The notes beneath the pieces are model-generated. The model worked only from the letters and a program-made list of their open reading frames with translations, searched no databases and had not been told where the DNA came from. Both the position numbers and the translations under genes were made by a program. Below are positions 54,048 to 64,000 of a stretch of 64,000 nucleotides of DNA, piece after piece. Within the stretch, counting starts at the first letter, position 1. Each line of letters starts with the position of its first letter. The DNA comes from Aurelia coerulea (Eukaryota > Cnidaria > Scyphozoa > Semaeostomeae > Ulmaridae): positions 14,656,001 through 14,720,000 of the forward strand of contig CM076954.1 of the NCBI GenBank assembly GCA_039566865.1, given 5' to 3'.

Positions 54048-56705
54048 TCATAAATTGTTCAAAATTATCTCTTTGATCTTGGCTCTCTCTTGTTTCACTG
54101 TATTCCTATCAAACCACTTTGTAAAATCTTTCAAACAAAATAAGTCATTGTTCAATAAATAGGCACTGAAATTATGTGGTTGCAGAAAATTGCAGAGGTT
54201 GAGAATTAAATGCATGCCACAGTCTGTTGCATTATTTTGTTGTGGTACATACAAGACTGTTCTCTTTAAGGACTGCCAAAAAATCTGAAATTTCCAAGCA
54301 AGAAATTTCAATATTTTCTCAATTTGCTCATTCCTTGTTATCAAGCTCCCTCTCACGTGACTTAAAGAGTCCATCACTGCGATACAAGCACTAGAAAAAA
54401 CAATAATGTACCAGTGGCCATGGGAGCATATTGGAACAATGAGGATATCATTTTTGGTCATCTCTTTTAAGTATGAGGATGCACTTCGATAAATGTCCTC
54501 CAAACTTCTAACATCTGTAATATCTTGAGAAAGTGTGAGATAGAAAATGCTGTCAACTATCTTCACTTCACTTAGATGGGTATGTGTTTTTCTAATGACT
54601 CTGCTCATGTACACAACTATGTTGTCTGTGATCCAGCCTCCATCTTCTAAAGAATCCAAATCCTCTTTAAACAATGGAACCCCCTCCAAAGTACACAAAG
54701 AAAAAGAATCTTGAGTTGCTCCAATATTGTTCTCTTGTGGCTCCTCTTTAATAGTTACACTGTCTTCCCTTGATCTTGTCATAGTTATTGCTGTTTTGTT
54801 CTCCTTTAGGATCATGGGTAAAATCCAACTGATGTAAAATGCCCTTACTTTAGTTCTGACATCATTCCAGAACTCTTTTGAGAATGGTATTTCAACAACA
54901 AAAATTCCTCCATTAAATCCATTGTCCGTATTCTGGGTAAAGACTACAAAATCACACACTGATGTGTTTGTAGCTGCCATTTGCCCTTGAACCTGAAAAT
55001 AATATTGGTGATTTTTATCTAGGCCATAGGAGCCATCTTTAAAAATTACACCTCCAACATTTTTATCTAGAAATGCCTCCCTTGGATGTTTATATCTATT
55101 GGTATATGGACATTTGCATTCCACTGTTGCTGTTCCACAACACTTACAGGATCTTAATCCATCTGGACTTGCAGCTATGATTGGGTCATCCATACAAATG
55201 ACAAGCCCAGAAGATTCCATCATAAAATTTACATGTGTAGTTGACATCAGTTTACAATATTCTTTCCTGGCCTCATGTTCATTGGTTCTGCCATATTCAA
55301 TCTGGACAGGAAGCTTGGTATATCTATCCATTGAGTCATTCTCGTCTAGCAATTTCTCTGCAAGTGTCTCACCAGATTTTTTCTTACCATTCTCAATCAT
55401 CCGTTGCTTTGTGTACACTTCCTTTAGTTTAGTGGAAGTTACCAACCCCCTCCTTTGTACTTTCCATGCACTCCCTTGCCCCCTGGTTTGAGACTCAAGC
55501 TGGCCTCTCTCATCCTCTGACACATGATACTGTTCAATAAAGTCAGTGCAGCCAGTCCCTCCCTGTTCTTTGAATCTCATTACCTTTTCAAATATAAAAG
55601 GTACTGGATCTAAGTTTTCCAAATCATGATTTGATACTTCACTCAGATCATCAAGTTCATTTTCAGTATCACTTGTAATAAAATCTCCAGCAACACATCC
55701 AAATTGGCACAGTTTTCCCTGGATTTCTTTAAGCTGCTGTTCAGAAGGGTTTCCCTGATCCTCAGTTGGGCGTGGATCAAAGTTTAACTCGTTCTTATAT
55801 GGACCTCTGGTTTTCTTCTGTTTCTTGATAGATGTTCCATTATCAGGTATTTCTTTTTTTACATTTCTCTTTCTTTCAAGGCTCTTGAATCCACGTTTTT
55901 TCATAGAATTACTAGTTTTTCCAATTTCTACCTTAGTAATGGGTGCAGGTCTTGTGGATCTAGTTTCTCTTTTTTTCCAATAACATAACTCATCAGTAGG
56001 ACCAGTAGAAGGATGAAGACTGTCATGTAGCGAATACAGTGAAGCAGCAATGTGTTTGCATGCTCCATCTTGCCCTCCAGGGCACTGGCAAAATGCAGAG
56101 AATATTGATCCAGCCGTTGGTTTCCATTTTATAACGCTATTGCTGTCATCTTCAGAAAATCGTTCCCCATCAATCACAAACCAAAGCTGATAAAACTTTT
56201 CTTTCTGCTTGGTCTCTGTTACCATGGTTGGCCTGACTTTGCCACGAAAAATAAAATGACTCTGCACCTCCATCACAATAAGTTCTTCAACATACCCATC
56301 CTGAAAGAGACCATAGTCCTCGAATGCCTTGTACGACGCAACCTTCTGTCTGTCGTAGTCAACAGATTTGAAAATTAAAAAATTAAAAATGTCCTCGATC
56401 CCAAAAGGTGGTACATGATCCATTCGTGCAGTGAAATCCTTAGCATCAAGGGAGAAAGGGTCTGGAAGATTTACTCCCTTTATTATCAGTCTTTCTGATA
56501 GATCAAGAGAATCTTCGTGAAAATCAATATTACCTTCAAGGCCTAAGTTGATTGCAGCCTTCGCCAGCTTCACCAAGTCTGCTTTCTTGCATTTCGCTAC
56601 AGTGATTCCTTTTGATAGCAGGAAATTTCTCAAGTTGTAAACATTCATTTTGTCTATCTCACTTAATAACTGGCTCGTAGAGCTGAAATCGCCGAAATCT
56701 TCCAT
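54048..56705 (-). CDS. Transposon-associated SAP-SWIM-YqaJ-Ulp1 multidomain protein
   Basis: One uninterrupted 885-residue frame. Residues about 19-57 look like a SAP DNA-binding helix pair (VYNLRNFLLSKGITVAKCKK). Residues 206-218 are a SWIM zinc finger (C206-x-C208...C216-x-H218). Residues 250-330 are basic, with a likely nuclear localisation signal. Residues 410-610 form a YqaJ/lambda-exonuclease-type nuclease: E478 region (GRTNEHEARKEY), D515 (ASPDGL), E529-x-K531 (VECKC) and Q571/Q573 (YYFQVQGQM). Residues about 690-870 form an Ulp1/C48-type protease: H764-W765, D779, Q822/Q823 and C829 (TDCGMH). All these catalytic residues are intact. ISL2EU-type transposons carry a transposase plus a YqaJ protein, so I infer a role in transposition. 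The Ulp1-like part may process or counter SUMO. Substrates are unknown. Confidence 0.85.
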   Translation of the reverse strand: MEDFGDFSSTSQLLSEIDKMNVYNLRNFLLSKGITVAKCKKADLVKLAKAAINLGLEGNIDFHEDSLDLSERLIIKGVNLPDPFSLDAKDFTARMDHVPPFGIEDIFNFLIFKSVDYDRQKVASYKAFEDYGLFQDGYVEELIVMEVQSHFIFRGKVRPTMVTETKQKEKFYQLWFVIDGERFSEDDSNSVIKWKPTAGSIFSAFCQCPGGQDGACKHIAASLYSLHDSLHPSTGPTDELCYWKKRETRSTRPAPITKVEIGKTSNSMKKRGFKSLERKRNVKKEIPDNGTSIKKQKKTRGPYKNELNFDPRPTEDQGNPSEQQLKEIQGKLCQFGCVAGDFITSDTENELDDLSEVSNHDLENLDPVPFIFEKVMRFKEQGGTGCTDFIEQYHVSEDERGQLESQTRGQGSAWKVQRRGLVTSTKLKEVYTKQRMIENGKKKSGETLAEKLLDENDSMDRYTKLPVQIEYGRTNEHEARKEYCKLMSTTHVNFMMESSGLVICMDDPIIAASPDGLRSCKCCGTATVECKCPYTNRYKHPREAFLDKNVGGVIFKDGSYGLDKNHQYYFQVQGQMAATNTSVCDFVVFTQNTDNGFNGGIFVVEIPFSKEFWNDVRTKVRAFYISWILPMILKENKTAITMTRSREDSVTIKEEPQENNIGATQDSFSLCTLEGVPLFKEDLDSLEDGGWITDNIVVYMSRVIRKTHTHLSEVKIVDSIFYLTLSQDITDVRSLEDIYRSASSYLKEMTKNDILIVPICSHGHWYIIVFSSACIAVMDSLSHVRGSLITRNEQIEKILKFLAWKFQIFWQSLKRTVLYVPQQNNATDCGMHLILNLCNFLQPHNFSAYLLNNDLFCLKDFTKWFDRNTVKQERAKIKEIILNNL

Positions 56706-59231
56706 GTCTGAAATTTATCGAAAACTTTTATAATACTCGAAGCAAATCTGTCCTAGTTTTCGCGCGGCTGTTTACAAAAATGAGACCTCAGCCAATCATA
56801 GCGCGCTATTTTAGAGGTCACGTGACTATCAGTAACACGTGGATTTTGCGTCGAAAAGGTGGATTGTACGCTGCCCGTTACACACCTTTATGCTCTTTGT
56901 AAAGTTGCTGGGTGCCTGTTACATCTTGCTAAGTCTCATTTGTGTCTCAATGATTACACGCCGCAGGGGCTTGAATAATAAGGCTGTTTAATTAATGTGA
57001 TCAGTGACAACCGTGACAACTAACGGGGTTGTTTCCAAGTAATACACTAGGCAACAAATGACGCAGGACCAGGCAAGGCAAGACAAGACAATAGTGTGAA
57101 TTTAAGGCTGCATTTTGTTTCTTGGAGCACACTACTGCAGTGCAACAACTAGCCTGCAGACAGACTGACGAGAAATGGGGGAGGAGCTGGGCCCCGGGCC
57201 CGAGTCTGCAGGCTACGCAGCGATGTGATTCAGCAAGTCTGGCCTAAAGTCAACATATTAGTATTCAACGAAAGATGAGTTTTGCTAATCCCATCCTCAA
57301 AATTTTGTTAAATATCCTCGCCAGCTTCACAATTTAATGCCCTGCCTTAGTGCCAAGACTTCTCAATTGGTGGACTTACAGTGTTTTTCAACGGCATAAC
57401 AGGCTGCACGGTGCTTTCTGGGATCATTATGTCAGTCTGTCTATATCAATTATTATGCAGACGTTCACTTCTGTCCTCTCTGACAATCATTTGTAACGAG
57501 TTACAGTTAGCAACGACATTTCACATTAAACAGAATAAGGGCACTGATACTGGTGACAATGAGTTCCAGCGAATTTTAGCTAGGAAAGACCAACATTTCC
57601 TTCATTTACATTCTTTGCTTCGTGACCTTTCTTTGTAACTCAGCAACAGTGAGAAAACGAATCTTTTCATAGGAAATCTTAGCGTAAGATGTCTTATGCG
57701 TGGGTTCTTAAAAGTAGCTAGGAACTGGGGTCTGGGACACGGGCTAAAAAGTAGGACCTAAAACCGTATTCTTTATTGCGAGTTATTGAGGGCCATTAAG
57801 AGCACAGAAGTTAAAAGTTAACTGCTGCACAGTAAGCCTTAGTTCCGTTGAAAACCTTGAAAATACTCTCTGAGAAAAATATGTGTTGCCTCGTAATGGT
57901 CATAATTCTTGCTAACTCATCATTCACCCTGGAAACAAGAAAGATAAACTTTGTTCCCAGCACATGAGGCCGGCAAATATGCTGACTAAGGCTAACATTA
58001 CATCACGTTATTGTTTGCCCAGGAATTTTTCTTCGGCTTGGTTGCAAAGTTTTTCAAAGATTGCATGCAGACATGCCTAGACTAACATTCTAAGCATTTA
58101 ATCAACCCGAAAGTCGCGTGGGTCGAGTATTTTTCCACTTGCACTCCGAAGAGGAAATGGAAAGAGTTAAACAATTGAAAATTGTTGTTCATGCTGTTCA
58201 AGGAACGTGAAAGAATAACATTTCCCATGGTTTAGGTTTATTTTATCCATTTCATAACCACATTTGAAGAAGCGTGCGGATTCTGGACACTCTGAGATAT
58301 ATTACATCATTTTCTAAATACATCTAAGATGGAGATTGATGGGCATTTCCTTGTTAATGCTGAAATGATTGCACCACGTGGCTTTTTTCTTCTCATGACA
58401 AAATTTAGAATAAGATCATCTATCTTGACAGCCTTCCATTCCTATCACTATATTCTGAAAGCGTTACGATAAGGTTTGGTTTAGCTGAAGTGGAGATTGC
58501 TTGAAAAAAGATAGTTTTGTATTTCTGAAAAATATTCACGAGAGAAAAATTGCAGTTGAAGGTCTTGAAGTTAACATCAAATGGTATGTTGTTCTCAGAA
58601 ATTTATGTTGGGAATTTCTCTGTTTTGTGATGAACATGAAACATGAGACTGGGATGAATAAGATTGCTGTTTAAAATATGTAGTTGCATTGTTGGTAAGA
58701 TTTGCTGCACTGCATGGAGTCATATACAGAGTAGGCCTAACTTGCTGAAGGTCACTGCAGAAGTCTCTGATTTTGAAGCTTTTCTACTGCAAGGATTCAA
58801 CGTGAATTACACACGAGATTAAAGGTATATTCAGATTAAAGATAATGCAAGCCCAAATTAAATCCTGGACTTTAAATGTTTACAAGAACGATTAACTCTA
58901 CATAAGAAACTGGTTAATGTTTAGGCCCACTTTAATCTATGCACCAGGCTATTAATCTACATGTTATTAGTTTCATTCTGGCTTCTTAAATGAAAACAGT
59001 TTTACTTTCAAAACTGATAGCTTGCCTTTATATTTCTTATCAAAACCACGATTTGTTGCTTTGAAAAAGCCAGCCTAAAGCTGCCTAAAGACTCAGGATC
59101 GCCGGAGAGCGGGGCGCAGGGGGCAAGCGCCCCTCCTGCCCTTTCATAAGGGGGCAAAAGTGCCCTTTCAATGAAAAACAATAATTTACTTTGAACCTTG
59201 ATAGAAAAGCCACCATAGCTTCATTTCCTTA
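56706..59231. other. Upstream flank of the 885-aa gene, no gene recognised
   Basis: The first 200 bp is GC-richer, with CACGTGA, CCAATCATAGCGCGC and CACGTGG, so it probably contains the gene's promoter. I looked for a terminal inverted repeat shared with 51.1-51.55 kb and did not find one. A 63-bp foldback at 57152 is listed separately. The rest shows nothing. Confidence 0.4.
57152..57214. mobile_element. TAGCCTGC...GCAGGCTA foldback micro-element
   Basis: TAGCCTGCAGACAGACT at the left pairs with GAGTCTGCAGGCTA at the right, around a GC-rich centre (GGGCCCCGGGCCC). The ends match the TAGCCTG family. No target duplication is visible. Confidence 0.6.
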
Positions 59232-59426
59232 CAGGGGTGGCGCCAGGAATCTTCCGACAGAGGGGCTGGAGCTTCCGACAGGGGGGCTAAAACGGTTGGA
59301 AAATGCAGTTTTCATACGTCATTTTGCCAAATTTCCTCCGACAAGAACCCAAAATGTCCTCCGACAGGGGGCTAGATGATTCCGACGAGGGGGGCTGTAG
59401 CCCCCCTGGCCCTCCCCTCACCCCTG
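59232..59426. mobile_element. 195-bp hAT MITE with perfect 8-bp target duplication
   Basis: TTTCCTTA stands directly on both sides (59224-59231 and 59427-59434). The ends are CAGGGGTGGCGCCAGG and CTGGCCCTCCCCTCACCCCTG-type. The interior repeats TTCCGACAGGGGGGCT several times. It is non-coding and probably young, since the duplication is exact. Confidence 0.9.
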
Positions 59427-59689
59427 TTTCCTTATCAGAAACACACCAGTAACAAGAAATGACGGGAATTTGCAATTTTAAAATAAGCAATATGCGATCT
59501 TATGTAATTTGGAATGAGGAAATAGCCGAAAAATTTCGTGAAAGAACACGATTAATGTTCATTGAAACATTTTTTTATAGCATTTTGAGGGATTTTGAGC
59601 CAGCATCTTCTGATTGTGATACCAGACTTCACTTCCCTCGCAGCCCCTCGCAGTGGCAAATTCTGATTATCGCAGTAGCCGTGTAGCCG

Positions 59690-59765
59690 ACCGAGTACAG
59701 TACAGTGCAGGACAGAACAGCACAGCACAGAGCACCGCACAACACAGCAAAGCAAAGCAAAGCAC
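59690..59765. repeat. Low-complexity CACAG/AGCAAAGC stretch
   Basis: Imperfect repetition of ACAGCACAG and CAAAGCAAAG over about 75 bp. No coding signal. Confidence 0.7.
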
Positions 59766-60380
59766 ATACCCAGTAAATACAGCAAGGAACCTTCCGGCAT
59801 CCCGTGTGGTCGATCTAGTAGTGGCATCACTTCTCCTAAACACCTCCAACAGTCTGAAATCGTTCAGTTCTTTTCCAAATGCAGCAGATATTACAGCTTC
59901 GTTGGTATTACAAAGCGATCTATTTTTAAACGCATTCTAAAATTATCGAAACTGATCCTAAGATAGTCACTCCCGCTCTTTTTCAAACATCAAATTCTTC
60001 ATATTTTTGAAATAGTTAGTTGCATCCTGTTCCACAAAATACATGCTGTATCCAATAAGCCTAATCACTGACTCAACTACAATCACATTCCATTCTGAAT
60101 GAGTCAAGGATTGTCCACCTTAATGACTTTCAATCATTTAATAAAATCTGGAACGTTGCTTCATAGAATTCTGTTGTAGGCGTTCGACTCGAAAGGAATT
60201 ATGTATTGAGGTTTCAGACTTCCTTAAATGGTTTGCCGAAATTCCAGTGGCTTTATAATTAGTCGGGACACTTAAAAGTTCGGAGGGCGAGAAATGCCAG
60301 TCAGTTTCCGTGAAAACACAAGAACGAAAGACAAACGTTGACGATAAGATTGCATAGTTGTTCTATCTGAAGGCATTAAA

Positions 60381-62779
60381 ATGGTGTATCGAAGGATTGA
60401 AGAGGAAAATTTGCTACTGGTAAGGGTGAGAGTTGTTTAAGTTTCTATCAAAATGAATTGAAACTAATTATTGATATTTGTTATTTGTCAAGCTATTTTC
60501 AACCTCGTTAGCATCGATGTTAGTACAGTATGTGTACCTTATATTAGCGTCTGATATTTGGGTGTTGTTTAAATTTTATTCGATTTCGTAAATCAGTCGA
60601 GTCTGCACGCAGGCTAGTTATGATAGGCTATGATAAGAAACTCATTTTTAAATGAAAAGATAGGTCACACAGGCTATGTGATGACACAGGCAAGCTTTGG
60701 TAATGGTAATTTTGGCAATGCATGTCATTCAAACGTGGATAAGGTTGTTCGGCGCGTGGCGTGTCCCGTGTCAACGCCTGTGAAGGACTTGCCTATGAAG
60801 GACTTGCCTATGAAGGTGCTTAGGTCTTCGAAGGCCAATTTTTTAATTCAAGGCTTACACTCTCTTGTAAAACTGCAAGAGTTTTTTGCTAACAATTGAC
60901 TAAAAGAACCAACCGAATCAGTTCAGAATGACAAATCAATTTTAAACAATATATGATAAACAGATTCAATCCTACACAGCCAAAATTAAACGACTTTTTC
61001 GGAAGAAATTTTGACTGGAAGTTTCCTGTAGGTCTGTAGCAAACATGCTTATGTCATTATGATTTGAAAAACTTAACTGCTATTATACTTCTGTCTCCGC
61101 AAAAAAGAATCATTGTTTACTGAAAAAGGCAGGTGTCTTTCTCGAATGAAAACACAGAAATACGGAATAAAAAACACTTATCCACGGAAATATCTGTGAT
61201 AAGATTCCCGTTACGTTAACATTGGAAGATAGCCATTTCCTGATCTCATTCAGTCTTGGGCATATGTGGTCAGTGATTTTAACTGATGTGTTTTACCGTT
61301 ACAACAACAACACGGTGGCCGGGGCTACTGGTCCGCAAATTACGCGACCGGAACCCTAGCCCGAAGAATAAACGCAAACCGCTGGACAACAGTTACAACC
61401 TAAATGCTTAGGGCCGATTTCACTACGTAAATAACACACACTGCAGAGTCTCCAGAGCTGCAGAGAATGACGTTAAGCCATTTCACGTTTGGTTTGGTGA
61501 AACGTAATGTTCCAAAGCTGATGACAACCGCACAACAAATTATTTCCAGGCCCAGCAGCAATTCTCTTATCTCGTGTTGTTGTTATGATATGGGGGCAAG
61601 GTAGCTTACAATTGTCAAGAAAGTTCTCCTTGTTTAATTGCAGGCTTCCGGCTGGCCTCCCAATGGAGTTGATCTGCTAAGCCCTAATTCATATTTCTTA
61701 TCTTTTGTTTAACGCTTAGTCGAATACTCAGGAGACCAAGGCATGCCCCAAGTCAATTTCGTGGTGTCCGTCTGATCGGTCAGATTCCCATACTTCCCGG
61801 ATCCGCAGTCCACATTCCCGATGGCTAAAAGGTAAACTACGGAATGGGATTGCTCGGATAGACCATAGACTTCACAGACTTTTCGAATTCCGAAGGTTTT
61901 GATTTGGCTGGCTCGAACAAACTATTCTAAATTTAGTTTATAACTTTCGTTCCAAGAACTTCTGTTGAAGTTGCTACAGAATTCCTTCCTACTTTGCACC
62001 AAACCGCTTTTGCATCTTTCTTCCCTCCAGCTTCCGTATCAAGTTCCTTTCCTTCCATTCTAAACCTTCCTTGTTTCGCTTTTTAGGTGAAAATACCGGC
62101 TGTGAAGATCGTTGTATTTGGTTCTGGAGGAGTTGGAAAGACATCTCTCGTCCGGAGATATTTGTACAACGGATTCCAAGAAACCTACCAACCAACAATA
62201 GAAGACGATCATAGAAAAGTGATACCGCATAAAGGCAACCTGTGTGACGTAACGATATTGGATACAACAGGTACACATCAATTTCCAGCAATGCGACGAC
62301 TGGCGATAAAGAACGGCGATGGATTTATCGTCGTTTACGCGATAGACGATAAGTTATCGCTTGAAGAAGCGAAAAGACTGCGCGATGAGATCGCCGAGGT
62401 AAAAGAGAACAAAGAAGTGCCAATTGTACTGTTAGGGAACAAAAGTGACAAGAGCCCCGTCGGAAAAAGACGGTTAGACTTAGATGCGGGACAAAGTGTA
62501 GTTGATGAGTGGAATGACGGGTCAGTGCACATGGAGACGTCCGCAAAATTGAATCATAACGTAGTGAACGCTTTCAACACGGTTCTAGATCTCGTGGACA
62601 TGCAACCGGCGTATGAAGAGGTTACAGACTGTGATGTGTCACCTAAGCAAAGAAGGCCTTCAAGGAAAGATAGCATACGAAGAGGAGCCGTGGGTTTCTG
62701 GCGATTTGCAACATTCTGCTTCAAAAGAAGTAAAAAATATCACAAAACGAAACAAGAGCAGAAGAGTACCAGAAGATAA
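60381..62779 (+). CDS. DIRAS-like small GTPase without CAAX box
   Basis: The main exon is 62087-62779, entered by a TTTTTAG acceptor and ending TAA. It encodes 230 residues; because it opens with GTG straight after the acceptor, the true start must be upstream. A matching first exon at 60381-60419 (MVYRRIEEENLLL, then GTAAGG, phase 0) gives a 243-residue protein; this join is inferred. G motifs: GSGGVGKT (25-32), T50 in YQPTIED, DTTG (72-75), NKSD (131-134) and ETSAK (163-167). The switch II text DTTGTHQFPAMRRL and SAKLNHNV are closest to DIRAS/Di-Ras. Thr replaces the catalytic Gln of Ras at position 76, as in DIRAS where Ser or Thr gives slow hydrolysis. The C-terminus is basic (KRSKKYHKTKQEQ...) and ends STRR, so prenylation is not expected. 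Confidence 0.75.
60420..62086 (+). other. Proposed intron of the DIRAS-like gene
   Basis: Nothing coding is seen. It contains a lone TAGCCTG-family right end (near 60590-60616, CAGTCGAGTCTGCACGCAGGCTA-like), a 17-bp direct repeat (GACTTGCCTATGAAG twice, near 60787), and AT-rich sequence. Confidence 0.45.
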
Positions 62780-62816
62780 CTCGAAGTAATCATTGCAGTA
62801 CCAAGTACTCGAAATT

Positions 62817-62940
62817 CACGAGGAATAGCAAATTGCTGATTCACGAGCAATATCACGTTGCTAATTCACTAGCAATATCACGTTGCTGTTCACCAGGAAT
62901 ATCACGTTAAGATTCCACAAGGAATAGCACGTTGCTGCGC
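62817..62940. repeat. Five short tandem repeats with AATATCACGTTGCT
   Basis: Units of about 25-28 bp, such as CAGCAATATCACGTTGCTAATTCAC and variants (GGAATAGCACGTTGCTG), follow the GTPase stop codon by about 40 bp. They probably lie in its 3' UTR. Each holds an inverted pairing AGCAA...TTGCT, so the RNA could form a row of small hairpins. Confidence 0.75.
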
Positions 62941-64000
62941 TTTAATGCCGACTGCACGATTGCATGTCGACTTCACTAACAATTTAACAAGATTAGCAGC
63001 TCAGATGTGCATCAAAGTACCTGCACGATTTCACTATCCACAATACAGTTGGGGACAACACAAGCATACCCAGTATACAACTGTGGGTACCCGTGTAAAT
63101 GAGCTACTCACGACAAGAACATCAAATAATGTCCTCTAACGTTGATCTTGTATACAGTAGACATTGCATGGAAATAATGGGACTATGGTTATTATTCAAA
63201 TATGGAAAAATATTGTCTCCTGGTACCAGATCAAGTATATAACATTGTTGGACTTACTTACGTTAAAACGAGAAGAGGACTTTAGAGTCTTGAAAATATG
63301 TGACGTCTTCAAGATGAGCAACAGCTACACAGATGCAGATTTAAAAGTTTTATTATCATTTGACTCAACAAAAAGCAACGAAATTTTGTCATCAGTTTCG
63401 AGAAACAGCCTTTCACCATCTAAATGACGTTTAAACAAGGTAGAATTTTGCATCGTCATTTACAAAACGTTTGCTTTCAAAAAACATTCTGCCTGACAGG
63501 TGACTTCAGAATTTCGCATTTTCAGCGAGTCATCAGGATCGTTTCGACCAAAATGGGAAGTGAAAGTTACACAAAAAAAACCACCAAAATGATAAGAGGT
63601 TTTTCATGAAAAAATACATCTGCGTAGTTATGTTGCAAACAAAGCCCTTCAATGGTGTTGCAGGAAGTGTCAAGATAGTTTCGAATATATACGTTATTTT
63701 ATCAGTTATTTTCTGAAATAAAACACAAACAATGCGATGCATACTTAGAGTATCAACAGTTTCTAATACGTCAAAGCCTTTCTATGATGTCTGAAAACAG
63801 TTTTGGTTGCAGTTGCTTTACCTCATATTAAAAATTGAAATCTTTTCACGAGTTCCTTGCCAAGTAAACTAGAACACCTGTGCTCTTGTTATTGCAATGT
63901 AGGACGTCTTTCTCTGCCAGCTGGCTGTGCCGAGATAATGACCTACTTAGCAATATAAGATAAGACATCATGCAAGATAACACCAAAAATTGACGGTAAC
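62941..64000. other. Downstream of the GTPase, nothing recognised
   Basis: AT-rich, with possible 3' UTR in the first part. No supported gene or element. Confidence 0.4.

Noticed and set aside
51100..57100. Terminal inverted repeats of the two-gene transposon
   Set aside because: I compared the flanks by eye (for example GGCTTATTCAGG against GCCTTATTATTC) and found only weak similarity. The ends stay undefined.
61821..61831. ATGGCTAAAAG followed by GTAAAC as first exon of the GTPase
   Set aside because: It leaves two bases before the junction, which puts the main exon out of frame and creates a stop at once.

Overview
The window is nuclear DNA of an invertebrate animal. It is AT-rich, has long introns with canonical GT/AG junctions, and is crowded with transposon debris. 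The genes are animal ones (Notch, URM1, RPL35, a Tctex1-domain protein and a DIRAS-like GTPase). I cannot place the phylum from the sequence alone. The Notch protein is too diverged to be vertebrate.

Layout. 0.5-8.6 kb (+): the 3' seven exons of Notch, from the end of the heterodimerisation domain through the membrane segment, ankyrin repeats and C-terminal phosphodegron; its ectodomain lies left of the window. 8.6-15 kb: probable 3' UTR, then gene-poor DNA with a degenerate tandem array. 15.3-16.2 kb (+): a Tctex1-domain (dynein light chain-like) gene. 18.5-19.6 kb (+): an unrecognised ORF in which a 208-bp segment is repeated four times. 21.3-27.2 kb (-): URM1, rebuilt here from five small exons. 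27.3-32.5 kb (+): RPL35, head-to-head with URM1 about 100 bp away. 33-51 kb: almost entirely mobile elements (hAT, MuDR-like, Tc1/mariner-like, Harbinger-like, piggyBac-like MITEs and non-LTR retrotransposons), plus a GATG microsatellite. 51.6-56.7 kb: a two-gene DNA transposon with an intact DDE_Tnp_4/Harbinger-type transposase (+) and a convergent 885-aa SAP-SWIM-YqaJ-Ulp1 protein (-), resembling the ISL2EU group. 60.4-62.8 kb (+): a DIRAS-like small GTPase without a CAAX box.

The host genes do not form an operon or pathway. URM1 and RPL35 probably share a bidirectional promoter. The most distinctive material is mobile: (1) the SAP-SWIM-YqaJ-Ulp1 protein with all expected catalytic residues present; (2) very short (28-50 bp) TAGCC...GGCTA insertions with exact 9-bp target duplications, one of them validated by a pre-insertion paralogue inside this window; (3) a three-layer nested insertion at 33.1-33.8 kb in which every layer keeps its own target duplication; (4) a Penelope-like element in URM1 intron 1 with an inverted truncated copy and a hammerhead-like motif.
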